The notes: a model not told the origin generated them from the sequence alone. DNA of 64,000 nt from Hexactinellida sp. DTS-2022 (GCA_028753945.1 JAPNXP010000007.1:3038001-3102000); one strand, 5' to 3'; positions 44,746 to 56,210 are shown, numbered from the stretch's first letter. Numbers and translations: made by a program.

Positions 44746-46309
44746 CACTCCAACAATTAGAGGCCTCACTCTACATTTCATGATATTGAGTACTTAGTAT
44801 GTTAAAAATTAGAGGCCCATTGAGAAAAATTAGAAGCCCATTTGGGCCTCTAATTTGCCTTAAAAAAAATGATACTATGATAGGTATATTATTTATGGTT
44901 TTATAATCTCAGGCTGGGCAGTTCCTTAAGAGTTCCTTAATTTATTGCCAATTCTCAGCCTGGAGTTCCTTATAAATGTGTTCCTTATTTTTTTTAAAAG
45001 TGTATTCAAAGTCTAAGATTTTTGACAATTGGTATTTCTATTTTTGCGGTTATAGAAAGTTACTAATGCTTCATTGCTAATTTTGAGAACAATGTTCTTG
45101 AGAATGACTTCTCTTTTGAATATTCTGATATACATGGTTTAATTATATATATTAGATATCATAATAACATCTCAGTATAAATTGATAATGGGATGTGGCT
45201 AACGAAAATATACAATTCGGACAATAATTCTTGCTTAGTCCCCCTCCTTCAATGTGATGGGAAATATCGTGTCCAGGCTCATGCGGGTTATTTAGTGTTT
45301 ATAGTATAAAGTAGACATATTTAACATCAATATAAACCAAATTCCAGATGCGCAAAAAATTGCACACAGATATTTTCTTTTAATATTAATTAATTTATTA
45401 AATAAGTGATTCAAGTACAAATTATACTCCTTCAATTGAAATTATTTATTATGCATAACAAGGAAGCTTTTTGAATTTATTAACTCGAATCCAGTGAGTT
45501 ATGGATTACAATGAATTAGAATCTGACTAATATTAAACTATTCGGTGTCAATTTGATGAATTAAAGTTAGCAGGGAGCTCAACTGTCGGAAAATTAGTGG
45601 AAACATACTTTTTACATACTGAGATCTCAATAATATTGTTAAAACTAGGTTCTACTAGCTCTAAAACCTAGGTGATGTAATATTCTTATAAAATAGTTTC
45701 TAAATGCGAGAAAAGGCGCGACGTGGGTCACTTAATAACTTTGAACCATATATATTAGAATTTTTGAAAAAATATACCTTGTTCAAGAAATCTAATCAAT
45801 AATCATGGGTGAACAATAAAAAAATTGTTAATTAACAAACCTAAGGTATAATTTATGACAGATTTAAGGACGCTTCGACTGGAAATATAGGGGATTTTGT
45901 GTCAAAATTGAAAACCGAGTTTATACATTGAGCTAATAAATCATAGAATTATTTGACAAAAGTGAAAATTTTTGAAATATATTCTCCAAAGTCTTCAAAA
46001 TGCCAATTCAGTGACGTTATTAATGATGATTCAGCATTATTCATTATCACAATTGACATTCTTGTATATCATATGCAATATACCGTGCATTTAAACACTT
46101 CAATAATATATACTTCCATTAATAAGCCGATATATCTCACTGGTTAGCATATAAGGCAAACAATAAGTAGATCTTGGGTTGGAATGCCTGTTCTGCATAT
46201 ATTGCATTATCAACAGATTGATTGACTTTTTTCATATATTCACTATATTCTTATATATTTAGTATATACTTAATGTATCCTAACTAGAGTAGACATAAAT
46301 AATTCAGAA
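44746..46309. other. Gene-free part of the 8.4-kb element
   Basis: 44878-45003 is a second copy of the repeat at 37059-37190 (CTCAGGCTGGGCAGTTCCTT). The rest is AT-rich. I looked for Kelch-repeat coding (a RAG2-like partner) on both strands and saw none. Confidence 0.45.
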
Positions 46310-46782
46310 AAAACGGTGACGTCATTTCGACATAGTGCTACCTCAAAAATATGCGTCTTGTACATGACTACCTTTATAAAAAACAATTATATAAGTAGAA
46401 GCCCCCTCGGATACTTTATTCGAAGAATAATTGCATTGCATATACAGTATTACCCCGAATACGCGCCGGGGGCTTGAATAAGAGCCGGGTCAATAAAAAT
46501 GACAATGGAATGTTAAAATTTAAACACATTAGTTGATCACTGTAATGTAATTCCATTGATTTTGGCAACTTCGGTAGGTATACTGTTGGTGAAAACCATT
46601 AGAACCGACCTAAATATTATATTCTGGATTTTTCACGAAAATTTCAGGATAATTTTGGCCCACGAAAACAATAAGCGCCGAGGCGCTTATTCGGGGAAAT
46701 ACGGTATATAGTTGACTATAGTAACCAATCCCTGGTCCAGAAATTTGAGTGAGTGCCATTGCCTTAGTTATAGAATGCTATG
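46310..46782. mobile_element. P-like terminal relic A, with nested MITE
   Basis: About 210 bp of P-like terminal sequence, split by a MITE, ending GAATGCTATG at 46782 with CCCTGGTCCAGAAATTT inside, like the ends of 34658-37058. It is homologous, in opposite orientation, to 54448-54665. The other end of its element was not found. Confidence 0.6.
46445..46704. mobile_element. TA-type MITE (CAGTATTACCCCGAATACG)
   Basis: (TA)CAGTATTACCCCGAATACG at the left and GCGCTTATTCGGGGAAATACG(G)(TA) at the right. The homologous sequence at 54500-54560 lacks it, giving an approximate empty site. Confidence 0.8.
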
Positions 46783-47327
46783 ATTGAACATTCATAATTT
46801 CAAAATAAATAAATAATACGATTGGTGTACAAGTACATTTTAATACATTGTAGATACATATATGCCTATTTATTTGTTGCTGACATCATCATTAAATGGC
46901 GCCTAAACAGCAGTTCTGAGAATCTCATAAATACTACTAATGGATTCACCATACTCTATTACCCTATATTAAGTCAAATTCACAACTTCTATAATCATAG
47001 ATTGTATTAGAGTGAAAATCAGAAACTGGCCTGTCTTTTTTATTCGTTGGTCGGCTGCTTTTCCATCTGTATTAATAGTAGTCTATGATGGGTCTGATCA
47101 CCCTGAGGCGTTCATGATGGAGATAAATCCCAAATTGCAGCTGTGCCGACAGCATAATCCTTTGGAGGCACTATCAATTAACCAACCACCAAAATATTGT
47201 TCCTCCAAGGGAAAATGTGTCGGCACAGCTGCAATTTTGGATTTTTATTATTTCGATATTTTTTCTCCGTGGACGGTGCCCTGCCCACAGATTCATAAAT
47301 AGAGGGCTAAAGCTTGACATGTAGACA

Positions 47328-47483
47328 ATGGCGTCGGAAATGGGCCCGCAGGCCAGAAGGCTCCGGGGTCGGCCCTATCGATTCAAGGGCCGCTACATTC
47401 ACGACCATAGGCGTTGGAAATGGGCCAGCTTCATTCGGGCCACCGGACCATGCCGGGTGGCCGGGTGGGTCCGACGCTTATGC
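47328..47483. repeat. Diverged GGCGTCGGAAATGGGCC hAT-like repeat
   Basis: AATGGCGTCGGAAATGGGCC near 47327, CATAGGCGTTGGAAATGGGC at 47405 and GGGTCCGACGCTTATG ending at 47483 resemble the CATAGGCGTCG family ends, suggesting two overlapping or truncated relatives. No duplication was resolved. Confidence 0.45.
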
Positions 47484-48155
47484 ATGTAGGGGCGATGAGA
47501 CCGTCTAATTTGTACCTGGAGTTAAGGTTTTTGATTATAATCTTTAAAATTCCTATACCTGATGAAAATATGTGCGCGGAATTGTAACAATTAACCACAG
47601 AAGATTAAGCATTGATCAAGCTTTATTATTCAAATAGTATACTAGCTGTAAAACTGAAAAATTAACTCAAACTCTATGAATTATTAGTCTTGAAAGTGAA
47701 ACCTAGCAATGGATATTTGAATATTTTTAATTCAAAATCAGTATTGTAAATCAAGTCAAATATTTCAAATACGTATTTGATTTGATTTGATTTGATTTAA
47801 GAGAATTTGAATTCTCAAATGATTTGATTTGATTTGATTTGAAATTATTTGAATCCTCATATGATTTGATTTGATTTGATTTGATTTGATTTGAAAATAA
47901 TTGAATTCTCAAATGATTTGATTTGATTTGATTTGAAATTATTTCAAATCGTTTTTCAAATCAGTTTTCAAATCATTTTTCAAATCGTTTTTCAAATCAT
48001 TTTCAGATAATTTTCAAATCATATTCAAATCGTTTCCAAATCGCTTTAACATAATTTCAAGTCATTTTCAATTCAATTTCAAATATATATAAGATCATTT
48101 TCAAATTTCTACACGTTTTGACAGAGATTCGGAAATGATTTGAAAGTTTCAAATA

Positions 48156-48848
48156 CAGTCAGGTATGCTTATTATGAACAAGATTTCGTCTGCTTAATAT
48201 GAAGATTTTTTATTATGAACAAACCCTACGGTCACAATTTAACAACTTACATAGGGTTTGTAATAAGTTATGTTCGCTTATTATCAGGGTTGCCAATCCA
48301 ATCCAATCCAATCCAATCGACAATCCAATCCAATCGAGCCAAATTTGGACAATCGGCAATCCAAATTTGGACAATCGATTATTCGGATGACAATCCAATC
48401 GCAATCGACAATCCAAAATAGCATCGATTTTTTTGGATTGTTTCTCCGATTTTTTTCGATTGTTTACTCCTCAGTATTATATCAAAAAGAGTTATGTTTC
48501 ATCATATGTTCAAACTTAAAACATATATTAGTGGGTTTAATTGACGAGCAATTGAGCATTTTAAATTTTGGCATTATTTAGAAATTGAAAAAACAAACAA
48601 TCGAAAAAAATCGATGAAAATTCATCGATTGCAATCCAATCGATATAAATCGAACCAATCCAATCGACAATCCAATCGATGAAAAATGCAGCAATCCAAC
48701 CGATAATCCAATCGATGAAGAATGCAGCAATCGGCAATCGAAAATCTTCTCGATTGAATTGGATTGGCAACCCTGCTTATTATGAAGTCTCTCTATTATG
48801 AACACAATTTTTGGTCCCTTGAATGTTCATAATAAAAGAACCTGACTG
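48156..48848. mobile_element. Pogo-type MITE (CAGTCAGG), hosting a hAT MITE
   Basis: (TA)CAGTCAGGTATGC at the left and GTTCTTTTATT-type right arm ending CCTGACTG(TA). Without the nested 48285-48775 insert it is the reversed equivalent of 30657-30853. Confidence 0.88.
48285..48775. mobile_element. hAT-type MITE (CAGGGTTGCCAATCC), TSD CTTATTAT
   Basis: CAGGGTTGCCAATCC and GGATTGGCAACCCTG ends around arrays of CCAATCGA words. Perfect 8-bp duplication CTTATTAT at 48277-48284 and 48776-48783. The copy at 30657-30853 is the empty site. Confidence 0.95.
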
Positions 48849-49096
48849 TATTTCAAATATTTGATTTGATTTGATTTGAAATTATTTGAAATTTCAAATA
48901 TTTGATTTGATTTGATTTGAAATGATTTGAAATCTCAAATGATTTGAAATAATTTTAAAATAAAATGATTTGATTTGATTTGATTTGAGAAAAAAATAAA
49001 TGATTTATTTACAACCCTGTGAATCAAAATCTGAAAACTATTATTTCGATGTTTTAAAACGTTTTTTAGGTCATCTGATACATAAAACATCAATAC

Positions 49097-49458
49097 TAGG
49101 GCTGAAACGAATTTTCGAAATGTAACGAAATAAAATTTTTCTAAACGAACGAATATTCGTTCGTTTGGATGACTAAGCATTATATAAATTTCAAGTCACA
49201 GAATATACTGAAAAATAGGGGTTTGTTAATGTTACAATGGTTTAATAATAGTTACAAAGAGTATTAGACATAAGTTAGCTATCAATCAGCGAGTTTTGGT
49301 AGGAATTCATATTTACGATCAGACCAATCTAAACAAATGTCAAGTTGTTGTCCAAAAGTAGTCTACGAATATCCGTTTAAGTCTTATCTTCCAAACGAAT
49401 ATTCGTTCAAACATTTCGAACGAATATTCGAATATTCGGTAAATTCGTTTCAGCCCTA
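49097..49458. mobile_element. hAT-type MITE (TAGGGCTGAAACG), TSD ATCAATAC
   Basis: TAGGGCTGAAACGAATTTTCG-like left end and ATTCGTTTCAGCCCTA right end, with GAACGAATATTCG words near both. Perfect 8-bp duplication ATCAATAC (49089-49096, 49459-49466). Confidence 0.92.
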
Positions 49459-49893
49459 ATCAATACTAGATGGTGTTTTTATGTAGGCTGGCACTGCCAA
49501 GTCAATTGTTTTCAAAAATAGTTCTAAAATTAGTACATTTATATGGAGACGTAGTATGTACTTCCGGTTCCATATTTCTTTAAGTATTTGGAATTTTGAA
49601 TGAAGTTCTCAATGAATACACTAACCAGATAGAGCTTGCTAAATATGTAATAAATAAATTCAACTTTTATTCATGGAAAGTGATAGTGGAGACCTATCAA
49701 CTTGCGTGTCGAGCCTTAAATTGACCCTTTTATATACACATGAAATATATGATGAATAAATTTAAACTATTAAAACACAAAGCTGTATATACACTGACCG
49801 GTCAAAAATATTTGAACAGCAGGAATTACATTCCAGGCACATTATGCTTCTAATAGTTTGTTTGTTTACGGCTGTTTAAACTACTCTAAAAAG

Positions 49894-50194
49894 CAGTGCT
49901 CGCCAAAATCAAATTTTGGTGGTGCTAATTTAGCCACCACCTGACTTTTTGTGGTGGCTAAAGAATAAATATCAGCCGGTTTAACAAACCACTGATGAAT
50001 TAACAAAGTTGTGATGCCGTAAACAACACTAAAGATGATAACAAATGATGCAACGAAAAATATAAACTACACAAAGTCAAATAATTGACAATTTATGCTA
50101 GATTAGTTAAGCCACCAAAGGCAAAATTTGGCGGCGGCATAAATACGATTTTTGTTGGCTAATGCCACCAAACCACCTAATTTGTCGAGCACTG
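49894..50194. mobile_element. 300-bp hAT-type MITE (CAGTGCTCG family), TSD CTAAAAAG
   Basis: CAGTGCTCGCCAAAAT and TTTGTCGAGCACTG ends; subterminal GCCACCA/TGGTGGC words. Perfect 8-bp duplication CTAAAAAG (49886-49893, 50195-50202). Sister copies at 50584-50883 and, decayed, at 53690-54035 and 61136-61365. Confidence 0.95.
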
Positions 50195-50583
50195 CTAAAA
50201 AGACTAAATATATTACTATAGTTCTAAACTTATAACATTGCTATTTTAACTTTCAATTTCACCTTCACTAGGCAGCAAAGCGGTAACTTATCAATTAATA
50301 ACGATTAAAATACTTTTATATCAAGATTTTTTCCTTAGAAACACTGAAGTTGGCTCATATACAGGGAATTATTTAGGTGCCTGGCCGGCAGTTGAAGGTG
50401 CCGGACAGCCATCACTTGTGGTCAAAAAGTGCGTGATTTGCGTTCCGATTTAGGTGCCCGGTGTATGGCCAGATTTTCTGGTCCAGAAATTCTTGGAAAC
50501 ACAACTGTTTGTGCACCGTAGCAATTTACCTCCTTGAAATAATGACGCATCATTGAATTGTTCTGATTATGCACTATAGCTAC

Positions 50584-50883
50584 CAGTGCTCGACAAATTA
50601 GGTGGTTTGGTGGCGTTAGCCACCAAAAATCATATTTAAGCCACCAAATTTTGCCTTTGGTGGCTTAACTAATCTACCATAAATTGTGAATTATTAGAAT
50701 TGGTCTAGATTATATTTATCGTTGCATCATTTGTTGATAACATTAGTGTTGTTTTACGGCATCAGATCTTTGATAAGTCATCAATGGTTTGTTAAACCGG
50801 CAGTTGTTTATTCTTTAGCCACCAGAAAAAGTGAGGTGGTGGCTTAATTAGCCACCATCAAAATTTCATTTTGTCGAGCACTG
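50584..50883. mobile_element. 300-bp hAT-type MITE (CAGTGCTCG family), TSD ATAGCTAC
   Basis: Same family as 49894-50194 in the opposite orientation, about 400 bp away. Perfect 8-bp duplication ATAGCTAC (50576-50583, 50884-50891). Confidence 0.95.
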
Positions 50884-51208
50884 ATAGCTACACAGTTGGC
50901 ATTTTCAGGGGTGTAAGCGGAAATAGGAAAAACTATGCTAGATAAGTAGATAGAATCTAATGAAGTATTATTGACATATAGGTAATCGGTAGCTGCAAAC
51001 TGAATGGAAATATCAAAAATGATATATGTAGTCTCCTAATCGCAGTTATAGACGGTTAATGATAAATCAGTCATAAATTATATTTTAGGTTTGTTAACAA
51101 AAATTTATTGTTCAACCATGATTATTGATTATAATTCTTGAACCTGATATAATTTTTCAAAAATAGTTAGAATCCTAATATATTAAGTTTAAAAGTCACT
51201 AGATGACC

Positions 51209-52001
51209 CATGGCCTACTATAAAATACGTATGGATAAGTCAAGTATTTGCTCATTTCATTTCCAGGCCAGTGTTTACTTCCTAATTGCTCGTAAATGAA
51301 TTACCTATCGTCATGGAATATCCTAATCTTCGGTTTTCAAATACGCCAGAAACATCTAAAATACTTTTGAGATGATTTCTCATCGGATTTAACCACAATG
51401 ACCCAATCAAATATACATACCCATATATGGTAATTAATACTAATTATGAAGTAGAGATTGAAGTAGAGATTCAGTGAACATTAGCTAAATATGTCACAAG
51501 TACGGTCATTAAACTGACTGGGCAACATGTACGTCGTCAAACAGCACCTATAAGACTTAGATTAAAATCTAACTATACATTTCAAAAAATACAAAACATA
51601 TGGTTGATAACAATAGTATAATTATTTACTTATATTAACGTTGAAAAGAATTTGAGTGAAAGGAATGACATAATTTGTTACTGTAGTTAGTTTTTAACAA
51701 GAAAAATGCATTAGGATAAAAAAGGCAAAGTTAGATTCTAAAATTGTCTAAAAAATTAACATTTATTTAACATCATTGCCATATATGGGTATGTATATTT
51801 GATTAGGTCAATGTGGTTAAATGCGATGAGAAATCATTCTCAAAAGTATTTTATATTTTTCTGGCGTATTTGAAAACCTAAGATTAGTTTATTCCAAGAC
51901 GATAGGTAATTCATTTACAAGCAATTAGGAAGTAAACACTGGCCTGGAAATGAAATGAGCAAATACTTGACTTAAATAGCCGTATTATATAGTAGGCCAT
52001 G
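51209..52001. mobile_element. P-like non-autonomous element, TSD GATGACC/GATGAAC
   Basis: Long inverted arms (about 51209-51430 and about 51780-52001) start CATGGCCTACTATAAAATACG and share GTCAAGTATTTGCTCATTTC and GGCCAGTGTTTAC. The flanks 51202-51208 and 52002-52008 match at 6 of 7. The end sequence groups with the other CAT-G-CTACT elements. No gene inside. Confidence 0.8.
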
Positions 52002-52008
52002 GATGAAC

Positions 52009-53004
52009 TCAGTCGCGCCCTTTCGCGATCTAGAATACTTTTTAATTTGAAGGTATCATCATAACCTTTCATTTAAAATGTAAAGACCAATGGCTCATGA
52101 TGGCTCTCAAAAGTTCTTGAACAATATTGGAAATTAGTAAATGCGCCCGAATCATAAAATTCTGGTCGGAATGTATTATAATTTTAGACTACATAAGAAG
52201 TTAAAATGCATTCATGTACATTGATTTCAATATATGCAGATGACAATGTAAACTTCGTGATAAAGCTAACTTGAATATCTCATCAACAAAATATAATTTG
52301 TTGAATTTTGTTCGACTGAGATTCTGCAATTCTGAAAACACAAAAATTGCTTTTTTTAGAATTGTTGTAATATGATGATCTCGTTACACATAAATCTTGA
52401 TCTCGAATGTTTCTCAGCACAATAAATTGGATTTTTAGGTTTTCATGTATGCTGAAAACGATGTCAATAATATCGAGTCAATCTGAGGAGCTCGAAAAAT
52501 GCTCTATTTCCACTTGTTTGCACACTGTGCCGGCTAATACTTTTAGAGTGCCGGAAAATTTCTACCCTATAATAAAGTGCCAGCCACAAAATACTAGATA
52601 ATCCCCTGCCCATATATATATATATATATATATACATCGATTGCATGTGGGTTTGTCTCCTTTGAAAAATTGTTATCAGAGTTATGATCTATTTTGTAGA
52701 CCCACTAACATTTTACGGAACTTTGCCACTTCCGGAGGAATTTAAATGCTATAATACCAATATTAAAACTGATACACTGGTATTTAGCCTTCCTAATGGA
52801 TACTCTATGGGTTGACCAGCTTGACAAAACTGATAAAAAATACCGTAATTGGGGAATTTTTTAAATATTATGACCCATCATGCCCCTTTGGGGTACAATT
52901 TCATGTCAATTTCCAAGGATTTGGTTCTTAGACAACAATGCATCTAGAATCAATCTAACTACTCCTGATGAGTTGTAGAGCTAAGTTCAAATTGTCTTAT
53001 CACA
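52009..53004. other. Gene-free interval
   Basis: Holds the second copy of the 14508-14620 repeat (52428-52535) and an AT microsatellite at about 52613-52634. No gene recognised. Confidence 0.45.
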
Positions 53005-53498
53005 TCTATATATCGATTTTAATATTACACAAACATGTATGTGTTGTATGTTCCGAGTTGATTGAAGAAACTGGACGGATTCCAAATGAGATTTTTTGCA
53101 TATAGGGGTAACTTTGGGCACCCGCAAACAAGTTGAGATTTTCACTCAAAATTTATCACACCTCGACAAGTTATGACGTCATTGTCACAAATCGAGAACC
53201 TTGAAAATTCATTTAATCGCACATAATTCACGCCCTCTAAGAGATAAAAATCAGAAAATTTAATAGAACATGGACATTAATGATGCGGACACGTTGGTTA
53301 CACCAGATTGCCAATATGCTTCCTCATTATCACATGATGACGTAATCAAAAATATTTCACATAATTAAATTTGACTATTTTATAGCTATTTACGCTTCAT
53401 AATCAATGTTAGAATTATATAAACTACACACCAACCGCGAAGCGGTTGGTGTGTGTGGTTGTGTTCTGCCGCGAAGCGACCTAGCTAGCGAAGCGCGA
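53005..53498. mobile_element. Non-autonomous Helitron, diverged copy
   Basis: Same internal blocks as 14977-15429 and 59580-60205 (GTTCCGAGTTGATTGAAGAA, TTATGACGTCATTGTCAC, TGTTCTGCCGCGAAGCGAC). Its 5' end is eroded and the 3' CTAG is not clean. Confidence 0.65.
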
Positions 53499-53689
53499 AA
53501 GTCACTTTGAAAGCATTAGAATAAGAAATGAGAACCTTATCCACATGGTTTCCATCCTACAAATTACATGCACATATAGAGGGGTCATGTGACCATCCAC
53601 CATAAAAATAAAAGGAGCTAGAGCTTAGTTCTAACTTCCTAACATCAGTGATTCATTTCAATGAGAAAAGACAACTTTGTCTTCTTTTC

Positions 53690-54035
53690 ACTGCTGGACA
53701 AAAATTCTTTTCACTGCTAGATAAACAGAAAATGTTTGGTGGTGGCTTAATTAGCCACCATTTTTATTGTGGCTAATTAAGCCACCACCAAACATTTTCT
53801 GGTGGATAAAGAATAAACTACGGCCATTTAACAAACCACTGATGTCTTAACAAGCTTCTGATGCCGTAAAACTACACTAATATGGATAACAAATAATGCA
53901 ACGAAAAATATAATATACACAAAGTAAAATAGTTAGGGTGGATTGGTTAAGCCACCAAAGGTAAAATTTGGTGGCTAAAATACGACTTTTTGGTGGCCAA
54001 CACACCAAACCATCTAATTTGTCGAGCATGCTTCT
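53690..54035. mobile_element. Decayed CAGTGCTCG-family MITE
   Basis: Follows the 300-bp family through TTAACAAACCACTGATG and TAATTTGTCGAGCA but has a rearranged left part with a local palindrome (GGTGGTGGCTTAATTAGCC and its reverse). Confidence 0.65.
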
Positions 54036-54447
54036 TTTAGAATGTAGATCATTGTAAATAGTCTTAATCAGATTCTGCGGAAGACCAATGTTAGCACCCT
54101 ACAAATATATCTAAAGTGACTTAAAAATACATTGCGTGTGAATAGCTTACAAGTTAATTAATTTCCTATCACTTTTTCACAAATTGATTTGGTCACAAAC
54201 AACTGAGGTTAAGAGAGAAGTTCTGTCTCAGTTGAAAGAAAATTTAAATTTATACAAAGTTTTGTTCCTGGATTGACCAACTAGGTTTGCTCCACAATAT
54301 TCGGGTGCCGTAGCATTTTTTTACCATTTAAACTTAATTTATGCCTTAGCGAAGGCCTGTTACGACAATATAATTATTATGAAAGTTTGCCCCTAAACAG
54401 AATTCGGTTGTGTGTGGCATTAGAAAGATCCTCCAACAAGGCCATGG

Positions 54448-54665
54448 CATAGCATTCTATACATAAGGCAAGGATACGGACTCAAATTTCTGGAACATTA
54501 GTATAGTCAACTAAATAGATCCAATTCAATTATTCTTCGAAATAAGTAATGCAGGGTGCTTCAACTTATGTAATTGTTTTTATAAAGGTGGTCATGTCAA
54601 GACGCATAATTTTGAGGTGCCACTTGGTCGACTTGACGTCACTGTATTGTCTAATAGTCCAAATA
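54448..54665. mobile_element. P-like terminal relic B
   Basis: Starts CATAGCATTCTATACATAAGG (first bases at 54448), homologous in reverse to 46310-46782 without the nested MITE (GACGTCA, AAAATTATGCGTCTTG region). Only one end was seen; a MULE relic follows at 54773. Confidence 0.55.
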
Positions 54666-54772
54666 TGCCAAAACTTTGAACGCATGTAAAATGTTCAATT
54701 TCGCTTTTTAAAACAAATCGCTGTGAGTCTGTGACTAAGCCATCTAGGAACTATCAAAATGAAGACGAATTT

Positions 54773-55145
54773 GCAGTGATTATCAAGCAATTTCAGGCCT
54801 TAGCGTTTGCACCGGCTATAGATGTAATTTAATGTTATGAAGAACTTGTAGATTCACTATCGGATGAGATTGTTGATGACTTAAGCGATTTTCTCCATTA
54901 TTTTGAGAAGATATGGATAGGTTTGGAAGTTTGGAACATCATGGAAGACGTCGTCCATTATTCTCAATCGAACTATGGAACGTCAGAGATAGAGTGGAAC
55001 GAGCTCTTCCACGAACGAATAATTCTGTAGAGGCTTGGCATAGGGCCTTCGATATTAGAATAAATACAACTCATCCTTCTGACTCCAAACTAATTCGGAA
55101 AATTATTATGGAACAGTGCCAATTAAATTACGCTAGAAAAAGTTA
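54773..55145 (+). pseudogene. MULE transposase C-terminal relic
   Basis: QFQALAFAPAIDVI then a stop, LSDFLHYFEKIWIG, a frameshift, and RRRPLFSIELWN, ALPRTNNSVEAWHRAFDIRI and HPSDSKLIRKIIMEQCQLN. These line up with the C-terminal part of the MULE relic at 26869-28163 (PALAFALPFDV, YFEQTYVG, PRTTNAIEAWHHSYN). It is a different and more damaged lineage. Confidence 0.75.
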
Positions 55146-56054
55146 GAAGCGGACATCAACTGTCACAGTCAAAGAAGAAATATCTCCATTTGAATAAACG
55201 TGTATGAGGCTGGTTGATGAATATATATATATTCCACATCTAGAATATCTCCGCAGCATATCACAAAACTTATCATTATAATATTTATTTTTTCTTGTTA
55301 TATCACTTCTTACTCATATAATTAAACTTATTTCAACTCTAAACTAGTTAATGGGATACGTATATACTTAGTTGTTAATTATTACAATTAATATCAGACC
55401 TATAGCCAGAAAGTATTAGTGGGTGGGGCTATGGCAATTGCAAGGGGGGAGCTATACGTATTATGAAAATCATAGGCAATGTCAACAGAGTTCAAGTGGA
55501 CCGTAATAAATCTCAGGGGGACTCAGACCCCCTTGGATACGATCCTGATTAATATTAAATGGCTTTCGGCGAGATGTCCTTTCGGCGAGATGACTTTTCG
55601 GCGAGATGTCTTTCGGCAAGATGTCCTAGCACCACATAGCCCATCTTGTATAACTATTAAGGTTCGTTAACATGAAGTTATGTCAGTGATACCTGTTTAT
55701 TTAAAAAATAATTAATTAAGTGACCGCCACTGTTATAAGTTACCTAGATATTTTTTGAAAGAGTTGCTCAAAATTAATTTTAACATATAACGAAACCTCT
55801 TTCTCAATTATTTCGAATAAAAAGTCATATTCCCATATCATTAAGCTCTGTATAGTAGTCACCATTTAAACGGGACCAGCGATCACAATATGAAGTTCCC
55901 GGAGGGACTTAGGTTGTCAATAACGGCAACTATAAGTATTTCTCACCACGTATTAGGAAGGATAATTCAGCTCTAAAAATACACACCATGTAACATTACA
56001 TCAGAAAAAAGCTATAATCCTTGTTAATAGATTGCATCATCAAACAATTACCAG
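55146..56054. other. Gene-free interval with a 16-bp tandem
   Basis: TTTCGGCGAGATGTCC-like units repeat four times at about 55563-55626. No gene otherwise. Confidence 0.55.
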
Positions 56055-56210
56055 GATTGGGGCCGATTACGATTACAATCGTAATCGATTACATATTTCG
56101 CTGTAATCATAATCGTAATCGTAATCAGATGATTCTATTAGAGTGTAATCGTATCGTAATCGTAATCATGCTATTTTATTAGTCGTATTTATCTTTGAAA
56201 TTAAGGATAT
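56055..56210. repeat. GATTAC-rich repeat, third copy
   Basis: GGGGCCGATTACGATTAC start and GTAATCGTAATCATG words, as in 20455-20602; further GTAATCGTAATC blocks lie near 56390-56490. Boundaries unclear. Confidence 0.55.

Larger units (their letters stand above)
38683..47087. mobile_element. 8.4-kb P-like element with transposon cargo, TSD ATGGGTC
   Basis: Inverted ends of about 215 bp: left from 38683 (CATTGACTACTATATAATAC, interrupted by a MITE at 38816) to about 39055; right from about 46866 to 47087 (GTATTAATAGTAGTCTATG). ATGGGTC flanks exactly at 38676-38682 and 47088-47094. A P-type transposase fragment lies on the minus strand at 40230-41189. The plus strand carries a degraded RAG1-like gene (41615-44391). 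Younger insertions include MITEs at 38816, 39918, 42440, 42727 and 44582, and a P-like end relic at 46310. The element at 11901-13226 is its short relative. Confidence 0.85.
47700..49010. repeat. ATTTGATTTG low-complexity repeat, split by a MITE
   Basis: Tandem TTTGA units with CAAATCATTTTCAAATC-type reversed units at 47700-48155, resuming at 48851-48990. A pogo-type MITE at 48156-48848 splits it. Inverted organisation suggests a foldback origin. Confidence 0.7.

Noticed and set aside
46140..46210. Possible tRNA gene
   Set aside because: GGTTAGCAT resembled a D-arm/B-box word, but no cloverleaf could be folded by eye.
49097..49458. Tandem GAACGAATATTCG as a CRISPR-like array
   Set aside because: The words are inverted ends of a hAT-type MITE with a perfect 8-bp duplication; there are no regular spacers and the genome is eukaryotic.
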